From contig JAZLDG010000084.1 in assembly GCA_045614565.1 (NCBI GenBank), positions 1 through 34,534 on the forward strand: DNA of 34,534 nt, written 5' to 3'. This DNA comes from Scatosoma sp045614565. Its GTDB lineage: Bacteria; Bacillota; Clostridia; Christensenellales; Borkfalkiaceae. The position numbers and the translations under genes are program-made. The notes beneath the pieces are model-generated. The model saw only the letters and a list, made by a program, of their open reading frames with translations. It ran no database searches and was not told where the DNA came from. This document shows positions 7,968 to 15,826 of this stretch, in pieces (position 1 is the first letter of the stretch; each line of letters begins with the position of its first letter).

Positions 7968-8282
7968 ATGTTCAACAAAGAAAAACGCTACGTGACGGGT
8001 GGAATCGACAAGCGCGTACCGCAAGAATTGCAATGCTTAATGTGGGCTTCCATAGAAGCAAGAATATTCTTCGCGGACGAGAAAATCGACTACCTGCAAG
8101 TGTTCACGTTCAAGAAAATCGACGGGGAAATCCTTGCTCTACACCACGAGCAGGAAGAACCGCCCCTATTAAACGTACACTACACAACCTACCGCCCCGA
8201 ATACGATGAAATCCTACACGAAAAAGTCTTCGTAATCGACGACGGCGACCATAGCACTATGCTATTTGCCTATGAATACTAA
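7968..8282 (+). CDS. DUF960 family protein
   Basis: A 104-residue protein matching the DUF960 pattern of Firmicutes and their mobile elements: N-terminal KEKRYVTGGID...VPQELQ, central DYLQVFTF, and C-terminal VFVIDDGDHSTMLFAYEY. The function of the family is not known to me; members are frequent in integrative elements and phages. An AAGGAG stands seven bases upstream of the ATG. It lies 19 bases before the HU-like gene, probably in one transcript. Confidence 0.75.
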   Translation: MFNKEKRYVTGGIDKRVPQELQCLMWASIEARIFFADEKIDYLQVFTFKKIDGEILALHHEQEEPPLLNVHYTTYRPEYDEILHEKVFVIDDGDHSTMLFAYEY

Positions 8283-8301
8283 AACAGGAGGAACAAAGAA
8301 A

Positions 8302-8721
8302 ATGGCAAGCAAAAAGCAAGGAACAAAGAAAGACGAAGGTAAAAGCCTTAAAAGCAAAAATACGGTGAAAACCATTGACCAAATGACGGTTGCCCGTCAA
8401 ATCGCGGAGAAGTTCGGGTTCAAACTCTCGGATATACTCGCGGTTATCGAAGAAGAACAAAAACTGACGATGGAATACGCGAAGATGGGCTACAAGGTGA
8501 TTAAGAAAAACTACCTTACCATCGAAGGGCGAAAAATGGAAGGCAAGAAAGCGTGGAAATCGCCCTTAACGGGTAAAATCTACGATATCCCTACAAAGAC
8601 TCGTATTCTCGTAAGGGTGGGTGACGGGTTCAAACGCTATATCGAGAATAAGAAAATGCCCGATAAACTCTGCCGATTCGTGGATAGTAGCGCAAGCACC
8701 CCTGCGGTGGCGAACGGATGA
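8302..8721 (+). CDS. HU/IHF-like DNA-binding protein
   Basis: A 139-residue basic protein. After a Lys-rich tail of ~30 residues, a helical part (MTVARQIAEKFG...) leads to a segment that parallels the HU beta-arm region: a start like YLTIEGRK, KSPLTGKIYDIPT in the place of HU's NPQTG...IPA, then VRVGDGFKRYI in the place of the final F-P-G-K-L helix. It may bend DNA during element transfer or recombination. AGGAGG lies upstream of the ATG. The next gene's ATG overlaps its stop codon, so translation is coupled. Confidence 0.65.
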   Translation: MASKKQGTKKDEGKSLKSKNTVKTIDQMTVARQIAEKFGFKLSDILAVIEEEQKLTMEYAKMGYKVIKKNYLTIEGRKMEGKKAWKSPLTGKIYDIPTKTRILVRVGDGFKRYIENKKMPDKLCRFVDSSASTPAVANG

Positions 8722-8903
8722 CGAATTACGAAAAGGCAATACGGATAGCAAAGGAAGACGGGAAGGTGTGTATATCCCACCTGCAACGTCGCCTTTGCCT
8801 ATCCTATCTTGAAGCAGGGCAAATCATAGACCGAATGAAGCAAGACGGGTATATCTCGGACAAGCAAAAAAACGGAATATGGTATCGCGTGAAAGAAAAA
8901 TAA
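8718..8903 (+). CDS. stand-alone FtsK gamma-like winged-helix protein
   Basis: A 61-residue protein that is essentially one winged helix. CISHLQRRLCLSYLEAGQII closely parallels the recognition helices of the FtsK/SpoIIIE gamma domain, which reads oriented octamers near dif. Here there is no motor domain attached. It could be a small DNA-binding regulator or a plasmid-style partition factor. Its ATG overlaps the preceding stop (ATGA), showing coupling with the HU-like gene. Confidence 0.75.
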   Translation: MTNYEKAIRIAKEDGKVCISHLQRRLCLSYLEAGQIIDRMKQDGYISDKQKNGIWYRVKEK

Positions 8904-8984
8904 CCCCAAGTGGATTATTTTTCTTATTGAGCTATTGCCATAATATTATTTAAAACGCGCACACGACGTGCGTATTGTTCTATC

Positions 8985-9017
8985 AAATCCCAACTGTTAG
9001 GAATCGTGGGAACAAAT
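8985..9017 (+). repeat. 33-bp direct repeat, copy 1
   Basis: Identical to 9049-9081. Each copy contains TCCCA and TGGGA as a short inverted repeat around CTGTTAGGAATCG-like sequence. The unit repeats every 64 bp. Confidence 0.9.
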
Positions 9018-9048
9018 CGCGCGTGCGTAATTGTTCTTTCGTTTAGAA

Positions 9049-9081
9049 AAATCCCAACTGTTAGGAATCGTGGGAACAAAT
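9049..9081 (+). repeat. 33-bp direct repeat, copy 2
   Basis: Identical to 8985-9017. The lead-in before each copy is also similar, so this is a tandem repeat of about 64 bp rather than a repeat with unrelated spacers. Confidence 0.9.
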
Positions 9082-9190
9082 AATTATACAATCTTTTTTG
9101 TATAGCATATCGAAAAACGTCGATTTCGGCGTTTTTCGTTCTAAAATCGCCTACAAAACAGGTTGTAAATAAATTTTTAAGGAGATTCTT

Positions 9191-10962
9191 ATGATGGTAA
9201 GAAACGACAACGAGCGGTTGCCTCGATTACTGCAACCAAGAACGGTGACGTTACCGAAAACGTCGCGCCACTCTTCTACGTTAAGTCAATTATTCGCAAC
9301 GTAGAAGCCCCTAATGGTCTTGATACGTGGTTGATTCACGTCAACGACCATAACCAACGTGAATTTGAGTTCGAATTGTCTTCGAAAGCGATTCACTTAC
9401 AAACCCTAACAGCCGAATTGTGCGAGAATGGTGTTATGATAGACCCTTTCTGGTCGAAGTTTGTTGTTAGCCACTTACTCTATGGGCATCAAAAATGCCA
9501 AGAAGAAGGTTGTATCTCATACCGTAATAAGGTGCTTGGTTGGTATCCGTTTAATGGCACAAGTTATTACTTCTATGATGAAACTGACTTCGACGGCAAG
9601 CACGCTCAATGTACCCGTAAGAGTATCGAATTCCAAAAAGGTGACAAGGAAACGTATCTCAAATTCCTAAAAGATACCGTCTTCCCTTCCACCGAATTAA
9701 GCCTTGCGCTTGCTATTGGGTATTCTGCGGTAGTCGTAGCAAGGTTAAAAGACGAAGCCGATTTAGGCACAGTTATCGTTAACCTTTGCGGTACTTCAAG
9801 TACGGGTAAGTCAACAGCCGAGATGTTGATGTGTAGCCCGTTTATGAATCCTTCCGTTAGCAATTCAGGTCAAAGTTTGTCTATGTCGGCGCAAAGCACG
9901 TCAAATGGATTGTATCAACTCTTTGAAGGTGTGTACGGTATTCCGTGTGTAATTGATGACATCACAACCAACTCAAGGTTTACGATGACGGATATCGTTT
10001 ACGCTCTTGCACAAGGCGCGCCTAAACGCAGGTTAAACGGAAACTGCGAAGTTCGTAAAGCGGAAGGTTGGTGTGGCGTTATCATAGCTTCCAGCGAATC
10101 GCCTATCACCGACTTCACGGATGGCTATCAAGGCGTTAAAGCCCGTGTGTTGCATACCTACGGACTTCAATGGACGAAGTCTGCCGAAGAAGCCAAGCTC
10201 GTGAAGCGTACCGTTCGCAAGAACTTCGGCTTTACGGGTAAGGAATTTGCTGATTACGTTGCCTCAATTCCCATTGAAGAACTTTATGATAGATTCGAGG
10301 ATTCTATCGAAAGTGTGCAGAAGTTAATGGTCAAAAAGGATAACCTAACTGACCGTATTGCAGATAAGTACGCCGCTGTCTACTTAACGGTGGAACTTCT
10401 CAATGAGAAGTTTGCATACGGCTTATCCGCAGACAGGTTGCTTACTTGCTTCATTCAACCCGAACAAGACTCTATCGAAGAACGCGATAACACCTTAAAA
10501 GCGTATAATTGCGTGGTAGACTTCGTATATCGACACGAAGCACGTTTCTTGCAAGATAGACAAATGGATGACAGGATGATGAGCCTGTATAATAGCGATT
10601 ATCGCCCTAACAACGTATATGGTAAAATCATCAAGTATAAAACACATTGGGAAGTGCGTTTGCTCGAAGACATAACGAAAGAGATACTTGATAAAAACGG
10701 GCTTGGTGGTGAAATCCGTGGAATCCGTCAAAAATGGGTTGAGCGTGGTTTAACCAAAGGTGATGGCGACCACAATACTCGAAAGTACAGTATCAATGGT
10801 CGTACGGCAAGGTGCGATTGCCTTATCATAGAAGGTGGTATAGTAGAACCTGAAAGTGAAGAACCGCCCAAAACCGAAACAGTTCAACAGGAAACACCTG
10901 TAAGCGATTACGCGGTGGATGATAGCGTAGCAATCCAACAGATATTTCGAGGTGAAGTATGA
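9191..10962 (+). CDS. DUF927 ATPase/helicase-like protein, frame broken near the N-terminus
   Basis: A DUF927 protein of about 590 residues, a family of plasmid/phage replication or helicase-like ATPases. The P-loop GTSSTGKST lies at 9790-9816 and a probable Walker B (CVIDDI) near 9946. The C-terminal ~100 residues form a separate region with a basic IRQKWVERGL helix. The only well-placed start is ATG 9191, seven bases after AAGGAG, but its frame stops at 9302-9304. The family frame (NGDVTENVAPLF onward) is another one, open from 9181 without an ATG. A shift between 9194 and about 9217 would join them. It may be a real indel, an assembly error or programmed frameshifting; the TTG at 9331 is too far inside the domain to be the true start. 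Confidence 0.75.
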
Positions 10963-11126
10963 GCAGTATTCACATTAACCGCACCGAACTCTACAAACGC
11001 AAGGGACAGTTAACGCTGTCCCCTGCGGAAGATGAAACCCAAACACCCCCAAACGCAGAGCTAAACGAAACGCTCGCGGAGATAATCACTAAAAAATTCA
11101 AAGGAGATGACAATGCGCAACCTTGA
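10959..11126 (+). CDS. small hypothetical protein between DUF927 and recombinase
   Basis: A 55-residue hydrophilic protein starting MSSIHINRTELYKRKGQ. Its ATG overlaps the DUF927 stop (ATGA) and its end overlaps the recombinase start by 14 bases, so the genes form one coupled unit. It has a Pro/Thr/Glu-rich middle and no recognisable domain. It may be a recombinase accessory or directionality factor, which is inference from position only. Confidence 0.55.
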   Translation: MSSIHINRTELYKRKGQLTLSPAEDETQTPPNAELNETLAEIITKKFKGDDNAQP

Positions 11127-11863
11127 CAAAGAAGAAATCCAAGCACTTAAAGGGCAATTAGCCAAATTAACCAAAACCAAGCGGAATCACTAAACTCCGC
11201 ACGGCAATCTACGCTCGTAAGAGTACCAAAGACGAGAAACAAACTTCCCTACCCACGCAAATTGAGCTTTGCAAAGAGTTCATAGCCAAATACGACTTCC
11301 TTGAACTAACGCAAGTCTTCCAAGAAGACGACAAAAGCGGAATGTTTATGGATAACCGCGACGAGTTTTTGGCAATGCTATCCAAAGCCGAAAGCGGTGA
11401 ACTACACGCAATCGTCGTATTGCGCCTTGATAGATTAGGGCGTGACGTTGCCGATACCACAACGACCATTAAACTCTTGAACGCCTACGGGTGCGCGTTG
11501 CTCGCAGGTGACGACATCTCAAACAGCAACACTCCCGTTGGCGAGTTTATGCGCGGAATCCTGTTATGCCAAAATCAATACCACGCACGAGTGACCGCAA
11601 GCCGTGTTATGCAAGGCGAAATTCACAACGTGCAGAATGGCGATAGCGCAGGTGGACAACCGCCATACGGATTGAAGTTAGTGAACAAGCAATACGAAAT
11701 TGACGAAGACGAAGCCCCTGCGATAAGGCAAATCTTCTCAATGATAGCCAAGCGGAAACAGCTACAAGCAGGTTATCGACCACTTAACCGAGCAAGGCTA
11801 CTCCACCCGACAAGGCAAGAAGTTCAGCTACTCGACGTTGAACTCCCTACTTCGAAACGATAA
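11113..11863 (+). CDS. large serine recombinase 1, N-terminal part (frameshifted)
   Basis: The first frame gives MRNLDKEEIQALKGQLAKL and stops at 11191. The next frame starts without an ATG and carries the resolvase domain: AIYARKS with the catalytic serine, LRLDRLGRD, then GEFMRGILL. It fails again at 11748, where the family sequence ASGNSYKQVID continues in the third frame. Both joins need a +1 shift and both lie on CCAAGCGGAA (11177-11186 and 11748-11757). GGAG at 11103-11106, seven bases ahead of the ATG at 11113, supports that start. Either the gene is inactivated, the assembly has two similar errors, or the shifts are programmed. Confidence 0.75.
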
Positions 11864-12680
11864 GTATTACGGCACATACGTCTACAACCGAGAAGACGGT
11901 AAGCGCAAGAAGAAGCGCGTGCTAATCGAAAAGTTTGACGAAGTGCGCAACGAAACTGCGATACCTGCTATCATAACGAAGGCGCAGTTTGACAAAGTCC
12001 AAGCAATCCTAAACGGCAGAACGTCCTGCCGACCACACCAAAACTCTAATCCCGAATACTTCTTGACGGGCTTCGTGGAATGTAAGTCCTGTGGCTCGTC
12101 TATGAGTGGTATGGCGAATAGCGGTGGACGTGGTTATACCCGTATTCGTTCTTATGCTTGCCCAAATCATAGTTCCAAGCGTGGCAAGGTATGCAAGACG
12201 AAGAAGGTAAACGCCGAATACCTTGAAACAGCCATCAAAAATGTGCTTGCAGACAAGGTGAACGCATACCTGTCTGCCACTAACGCCCAAAAATCGGTGT
12301 TTGACCTGCTCAAAAGTTCCAAAGTCGAAGAAGTCAACGCAATCCAAAAGCGTATCAATTCTCTCGACGACCACATTCGCGGTTTGATAGACAAATCCGT
12401 GAATCCCAAAACGTCCAAAGCTGTTGCCAAGCGTTGCGAAGAGCAAGCAGACGAAGCAATCGAAGCCCAAGAACAACACAAGGCAAGGCTCGCGGAACTT
12501 AACGCAATTCTAACCCAAGTAAACGAAATCGAAACCGCGTTTGCCAACAAGACGGAAAGTCTTACGGTGGACGATATCTTCCATTCACACACAATCGCCC
12601 GTGAACTCGTGGGAATCTTCATTGAGAAGATTCTCATAGACGACGAAACGGACGACATTGAAGTAATCTTCAAGAATTAA
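11838..12680 (+). CDS. large serine recombinase 1, C-terminal part
   Basis: Continuation of the recombinase at 11113. The true coding frame is open from about 11748, so the TTG at 11838 is not a real start. It contains the Recombinase domain (NSLLRNDKYYGTYVYNR), a zinc ribbon (CKSCG near 12090, later Cys-Pro-Asn-His and a further Cys), and a long coiled coil that in this family aids synapsis. With the N-terminal part the protein would have about 520 residues, normal for the family. Confidence 0.8.
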   Translation: MNSLLRNDKYYGTYVYNREDGKRKKKRVLIEKFDEVRNETAIPAIITKAQFDKVQAILNGRTSCRPHQNSNPEYFLTGFVECKSCGSSMSGMANSGGRGYTRIRSYACPNHSSKRGKVCKTKKVNAEYLETAIKNVLADKVNAYLSATNAQKSVFDLLKSSKVEEVNAIQKRINSLDDHIRGLIDKSVNPKTSKAVAKRCEEQADEAIEAQEQHKARLAELNAILTQVNEIETAFANKTESLTVDDIFHSHTIARELVGIFIEKILIDDETDDIEVIFKN

Positions 12681-12687
12681 CAACATA

Positions 12688-12722
12688 AGCGCATAGCTCG
12701 TCATTGGGCTATGCGCTCTTTC
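12688..12722 (+). terminator. intrinsic terminator between the recombinases
   Basis: AGCGCATAGC (12688-12697) pairs with GCTATGCGCT (12708-12717), then CTTTCT. It separates the two recombinase genes. Confidence 0.75.
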
Positions 12723-12750
12723 TATACAAAAATCAAAGGAGAACAGAAAA

Positions 12751-14361
12751 ATGGCACAGTTTGAAGCGGTTGCCTATGCTCGGTATTCGTCGGATAGGCA
12801 ACAAGAATCAAGTATCGTCGTACAACTTGCGGAAATACGGCGATTTTGCGAACGGCACAATATCAATCTCGTTCGCGAATACATAGACGAAGCGCAAACG
12901 GGTACGAACGCCAACCGAAAAAGCTTCCAAGAAATGATACAGGACGCACAAAAAAGACAGTTCCGTTTCGTTATCGTACACCGTATGGATAGATGGGCGC
13001 GAAACGTGGACGATGCGCGCTACTACAAAAAATACCTGCGAAAATTCGGGATAAAGGTGGTAAGTACCATAGAAGAATTCGACGAAACACCCGAAGGCGA
13101 GTTCTTTGAGTTAATGTCTATGGGTATGGCAGAGTTATACTCTAAAAAGCTTGCAAGGGAATGTCGGGCAGGTATGCTCGCCAACGCAAGAGAAGCAAAA
13201 GTCCACGGTGGCGTACCCCTGCTTGGCTACAAAGTACAAAACAAAAGGTACGTGATAGAAGAAAAGGAAGCGGAAATCGTGCGCCTTATCTTCGACCTAT
13301 TCTTACAAGGCTACGGGTATAGGGCAATTCGCAATTATCTCTTTGCGAACGGCTATCGCCACGCTGACGGAAGACCGTTTACTGCGCACTTCTACGATAT
13401 ACTTCGCAACCGAAAGTATATCGGGGAATACACGTATAATGTGGAAGCCGAACGCGACGAACGCGGAATACGAAACAAGCATAAGAGCAAACCCGAATCG
13501 GAAATCATACGCGTTCCCAACGGCGTTCCCCGTATTATAGACGACGATACGTTCTTCCGTGTGCAAGCAATTATGGATGAACGAAAAGGGCGCAGACGAG
13601 TATTCAACCCAAACGGCAAGTACCTATTCGCAGGGTTAATAAAATGCGGTTGTTGTGATGGCTCGGTATGTGGTGGAGTTCGCTACAACTACAAAGGCTT
13701 AAAAATCGGCATACCCCATTATCAATGCAATCGACGGGATAGAAAATGTCCTACAACCCCCACCAACGCGGAATATTTGGAAACTTACGTCTATCGGCTG
13801 TTGACGTGGTGCTTATTGAAAAAGGACAACCGCAAACAATTCATAGACCTTGTGCGTATGGCGTACATTAAGACTTATGAGAAAATGCAGACGGAATATA
13901 ATGGATTGTTGGCGAAAATCGAAGAAAAAGAAACAAAAATCAAGGAAAACTGCCTAAAAGAAACGCAGGAAGAAATGAAATCCCTACGCGCATATCTCGC
14001 GGAAGAAAACTGCGCTATGCGGTGGGAAGTCAACGAACTTACCCGAAGCGCGCAACTGTTGAGCGAACGAATTTCTATGTACCCTTCGTTCAACGTTCAA
14101 CGAGTGACGAAAATGGCAAATTCCTATCGCGATAGAATCACTACCGAGAACGGAAAAGCCCTGCAAGCGACGTATCGGGAATTCATACGCCTTATCACAA
14201 TGGATAACCGCGAAATTCGCATAACGTTCAACCTGCAAAGGCTGCTTAATGGCATTGAACCCATACCTGCTACGGTGATAGAAACACGAAACTATATCGC
14301 TCGCCCCAACGAACACAAACACCAAACGTTCGAATTTGGCGAGTTGAGAGTCCAACTTTGA
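12751..14361 (+). CDS. large serine recombinase 2, intact
   Basis: A 536-residue site-specific recombinase that could integrate and excise the element. The resolvase domain (AYARYSSDRQ with the catalytic serine at 13 or 14, HRMDRWARN) is followed by the Recombinase domain (DILRNRKYIGEYTYN), a zinc ribbon (KCGCCDG ... CNRRDRKC) and a coiled coil of ~60 residues. AAAGGAG upstream of the ATG supports the start. It is complete, unlike recombinase 1, and uses CGG codons freely, unlike recombinase 1 and the DUF927 gene, so the two recombinases probably have different histories. It is the last gene of the accessory region, a usual place for an integrase next to an attachment site. Confidence 0.92.
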   Translation: MAQFEAVAYARYSSDRQQESSIVVQLAEIRRFCERHNINLVREYIDEAQTGTNANRKSFQEMIQDAQKRQFRFVIVHRMDRWARNVDDARYYKKYLRKFGIKVVSTIEEFDETPEGEFFELMSMGMAELYSKKLARECRAGMLANAREAKVHGGVPLLGYKVQNKRYVIEEKEAEIVRLIFDLFLQGYGYRAIRNYLFANGYRHADGRPFTAHFYDILRNRKYIGEYTYNVEAERDERGIRNKHKSKPESEIIRVPNGVPRIIDDDTFFRVQAIMDERKGRRRVFNPNGKYLFAGLIKCGCCDGSVCGGVRYNYKGLKIGIPHYQCNRRDRKCPTTPTNAEYLETYVYRLLTWCLLKKDNRKQFIDLVRMAYIKTYEKMQTEYNGLLAKIEEKETKIKENCLKETQEEMKSLRAYLAEENCAMRWEVNELTRSAQLLSERISMYPSFNVQRVTKMANSYRDRITTENGKALQATYREFIRLITMDNREIRITFNLQRLLNGIEPIPATVIETRNYIARPNEHKHQTFEFGELRVQL

Positions 14362-14522
14362 CAAGTCAAAAAGCGGAAGTAGGTTCAAAATTGCCACCCA
14401 ATAATCGGTTAGAAAATGGATAGAAAATCACGCAAAAATGCCTAAAAACGGGTGATTTTTGCGATAAAATATGGGTTTTGATACCCGTGGCAGTATGCCT
14501 GTTACGTGCCCTATCACCTGCT

Positions 14523-14565
14523 CCAAAATAAAACAGGGTGCCTTGTGCATCCTGTTTTATTTTGG
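14523..14565. terminator. strong bidirectional hairpin
   Basis: CCAAAATAAAACAGGGTGC pairs with GCATCCTGTTTTATTTTGG around CTTGT, with one G-T pair. It probably ends transcription of the recombinase gene. Confidence 0.65.
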
Positions 14566-14760
14566 CATTAGATAATGGAGAATTTTTCTTTTATTTATAA
14601 AAACGCTTGATAAAAGTGATATATTATTTATGCGACACATCTTAATATTTTTGCACACCAGAGAAATACTACGTTAAAAGTGTATATTCCGCTACGCCCG
14701 TAGAAAGCACGTTAAAGCTTGAAGCGTACTATCAATTCTTAACGGCTTAAAAACCCGCAT

Positions 14761-14790
14761 AAAAAAACGCCTAAAAATAGGCGTTTTTTT
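14761..14790. terminator. bidirectional intrinsic terminator
   Basis: AAAAAAACGCCTA pairs with TAGGCGTTTTTTT around AAAA. It lies just downstream of the minus-strand XRE gene and insulates it from the accessory region. Confidence 0.85.
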
Positions 14791-14807
14791 AATGCAATTT
14801 TTTGTTA

Positions 14808-15056
14808 TTATTCTTTAAGTAGTTCGTCAAGCGATACGTTCAAAATTTGAGCAAAACACACAAGCTCAATATCCGTCACGAAACGCTTTCCGCTTTCAAT
14901 CCGTTGTACGGCGTTTTTATCTATATCCAAACCCAAAAGCTGACATTTTTCCGCAAAAGCCCGTTGCGAAAGCTTCGGTTGCATCGTTTTCCGTAAAATA
15001 TACAACCGCTTTCCGCATATATTATTTTGTCCGTCACCCGCTTTGTTTTTGAACAT
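14808..15056 (-). CDS. XRE-family transcriptional regulator
   Basis: An 82-residue single-domain helix-turn-helix protein. The HTH spans KRLYILRKTMQPKLSQRAFA, NAVQRIESGKR and VSLDELLKE. AAAGG stands upstream of the ATG. It lies between the probable element end and rplS, and could belong to either. A perfect inverted repeat upstream (TAAAATGAC/GTCATTTTA, 15121-15149) is a candidate operator. Targets unknown. Confidence 0.85.
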   Translation of the reverse strand: MFKNKAGDGQNNICGKRLYILRKTMQPKLSQRAFAEKCQLLGLDIDKNAVQRIESGKRFVTDIELVCFAQILNVSLDELLKE

Positions 15057-15120
15057 TTTTCAAACCTTTCTATTTTTCGTCTTTTTACTTGACAAATATA
15101 TTATAATATGTTAAATTCTA

Positions 15121-15149
15121 TAAAATGACGTTCAGTAAATGTCATTTTA
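15121..15149. promoter_or_regulatory. inverted repeat upstream of the XRE gene
   Basis: TAAAATGAC and GTCATTTTA pair perfectly around 11 bases. Candidate operator of the adjacent XRE protein, or a hairpin beyond the rplS terminator. Confidence 0.4.
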
Positions 15150-15165
15150 GAAATGAGTAAAAAGT

Positions 15166-15208
15166 GAAAAAAGAACAAGCCCGTCCTTGACTTTGGACGG
15201 GCTTGTTC
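15166..15208 (-). terminator. rplS terminator
   Basis: On the minus strand, GAACAAGCCCGTCC pairs with GGACGGGCTTGTTC and is followed by a T-run. Confidence 0.9.
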
Positions 15209-15233
15209 CCTATTATTTTTTAAGAAGTTTTCG

Positions 15234-15578
15234 TTAGATCTTTTCTTTAACTTTCGCTGCTTTACCCGTAAGCTTACGCAAATAATAAAGCTTCGCTCTT
15301 CTAACCTTACCCCGTCTAACAACGGTAATGCTCGCAATCTTCGGCGAGTGAAGGGGATAGGTTTTTTCTACGCCGACGCCGTAAGAAATATGACGTACGG
15401 TGAACGTTTCGGACACGCCGCCGTTCTTTTTCGCGATAACGACGCCTTCAAAGTTTTGAACTCTTTCTTTGCCACCTTCAATGATCTTATAACCGACCTT
15501 GACCGTGTCGCCAACTTCAAATGCGGGAACTTCAGCTTTCATATTTTCAGCTTCGATCGCTTCAATCAATCCTTTCAT
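15234..15578 (-). CDS. rplS: 50S ribosomal protein L19
   Basis: A 114-residue protein with the full L19 pattern: LIEAIEAENMK at the start, FEGVVIAKKNGG, SETFTVRHISYGVGVE, PLHSPKI and RRGKVRRAKLYYLR. It lies at the 30S-50S interface. The ATG at 15578 is chosen because GGAGGT stands nine bases upstream, at 15588-15593; the in-frame ATG at 15596 precedes that site. It has its own promoter, leader and terminator. The usual neighbours rpsP, rimM and trmD are not beside it in this window. Confidence 0.98.
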   Translation of the reverse strand: MKGLIEAIEAENMKAEVPAFEVGDTVKVGYKIIEGGKERVQNFEGVVIAKKNGGVSETFTVRHISYGVGVEKTYPLHSPKIASITVVRRGKVRRAKLYYLRKLTGKAAKVKEKI

Positions 15579-15622
15579 TTTAGACTTTACCTCCATTATT
15601 TACGAAACGTTCATAACCCGCT

Positions 15623-15641
15623 GCATAACTTCTCGTTATGC
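15623..15641 (-). promoter_or_regulatory. rplS leader hairpin
   Basis: GCATAAC and GTTATGC form a perfect stem in the rplS 5' leader, about 45 bases before the ATG. Ribosomal protein genes of Firmicutes often carry autoregulatory leader hairpins; this is a candidate. Confidence 0.5.
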
Positions 15642-15678
15642 CCAAAAAAAGGCAGCGGAACGCTCGAAGTCAAACAAT

Positions 15679-15707
15679 ATTATATATAAATTTTTCACCT
15701 TTGGCAA
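15679..15707 (-). promoter_or_regulatory. rplS promoter
   Basis: On the minus strand TTGCCA (15707-15702), 17-bp spacer, TATAAT (15684-15679). The start of transcription would be about 95 bases before the rplS ATG. Confidence 0.7.
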
Positions 15708-15767
15708 GCATTTTTGCACTATTTTTTTCTTTTATTTTTATTTTTCCACTATTTTTTTATTTTTGTC

Positions 15768-15796
15768 TTGACAATTTTCATATTTTGCATTATAAT
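15768..15796 (+). promoter_or_regulatory. promoter of the oadB-like operon
   Basis: Consensus TTGACA (15768-15773), 17-bp spacer and TATAAT (15791-15796), with GGAGG and the ATG shortly downstream. Confidence 0.9.
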
Positions 15797-15826
15797 ATAC
15801 TTATCATTTTTATAATGGAGGCATAT

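Larger units (their letters stand above)
8904..9190. other. intergenic control region with a 33-bp direct repeat
   Basis: It holds two identical 33-bp repeats (listed separately), the similar GC-rich lead-ins CGTGCGTATTGTTC and CGTGCGTAATTGTTC before each, and the hairpin CGAAAAACG/CGTTTTTCG at 9111-9138. AAGGAG at 9179-9184 precedes the ATG of the DUF927 gene. It probably controls that gene or serves as an element origin. Confidence 0.55.
14362..14807. other. non-coding region, probable element/chromosome junction
   Basis: It holds nested inverted repeats at 14424-14463 (CGCAAAAAT/ATTTTTGCG competing with AAAATCAC/GTGATTTT), a strong hairpin at 14523-14565 and a terminator at 14761-14790. 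A short open stretch without a start (about 14,665-14,750) ends EAYYQFLTA and could be a gene remnant. The region directly follows the intact recombinase, so the attachment site is likely here, but I cannot place the crossover. Confidence 0.45.

Noticed and set aside
8985..9081. Mini CRISPR array (33-bp repeats, 31-bp spacer)
   Set aside because: There are only two repeats. The sequence before the first repeat resembles the 'spacer', so it is a tandem unit. No cas genes are in the window.
12009..12673. Long minus-strand open frames of 156 and 168 codons
   Set aside because: They are shadows of the recombinase on the plus strand, with low-complexity Ser/Ala/Cys translation and no start signals.
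11838..12680. Separate gene starting at TTG 11838
   Set aside because: The frame is open further upstream and continues the recombinase without a gap in the family alignment, so it is part of the frameshifted gene.
14462..14530. 3' end of a tRNA or tmRNA as integration target
   Set aside because: GGGTTTTGATACCC looks like a T-arm, but the loop is not canonical and no CCA-type acceptor end can be paired. I see no 5' half.
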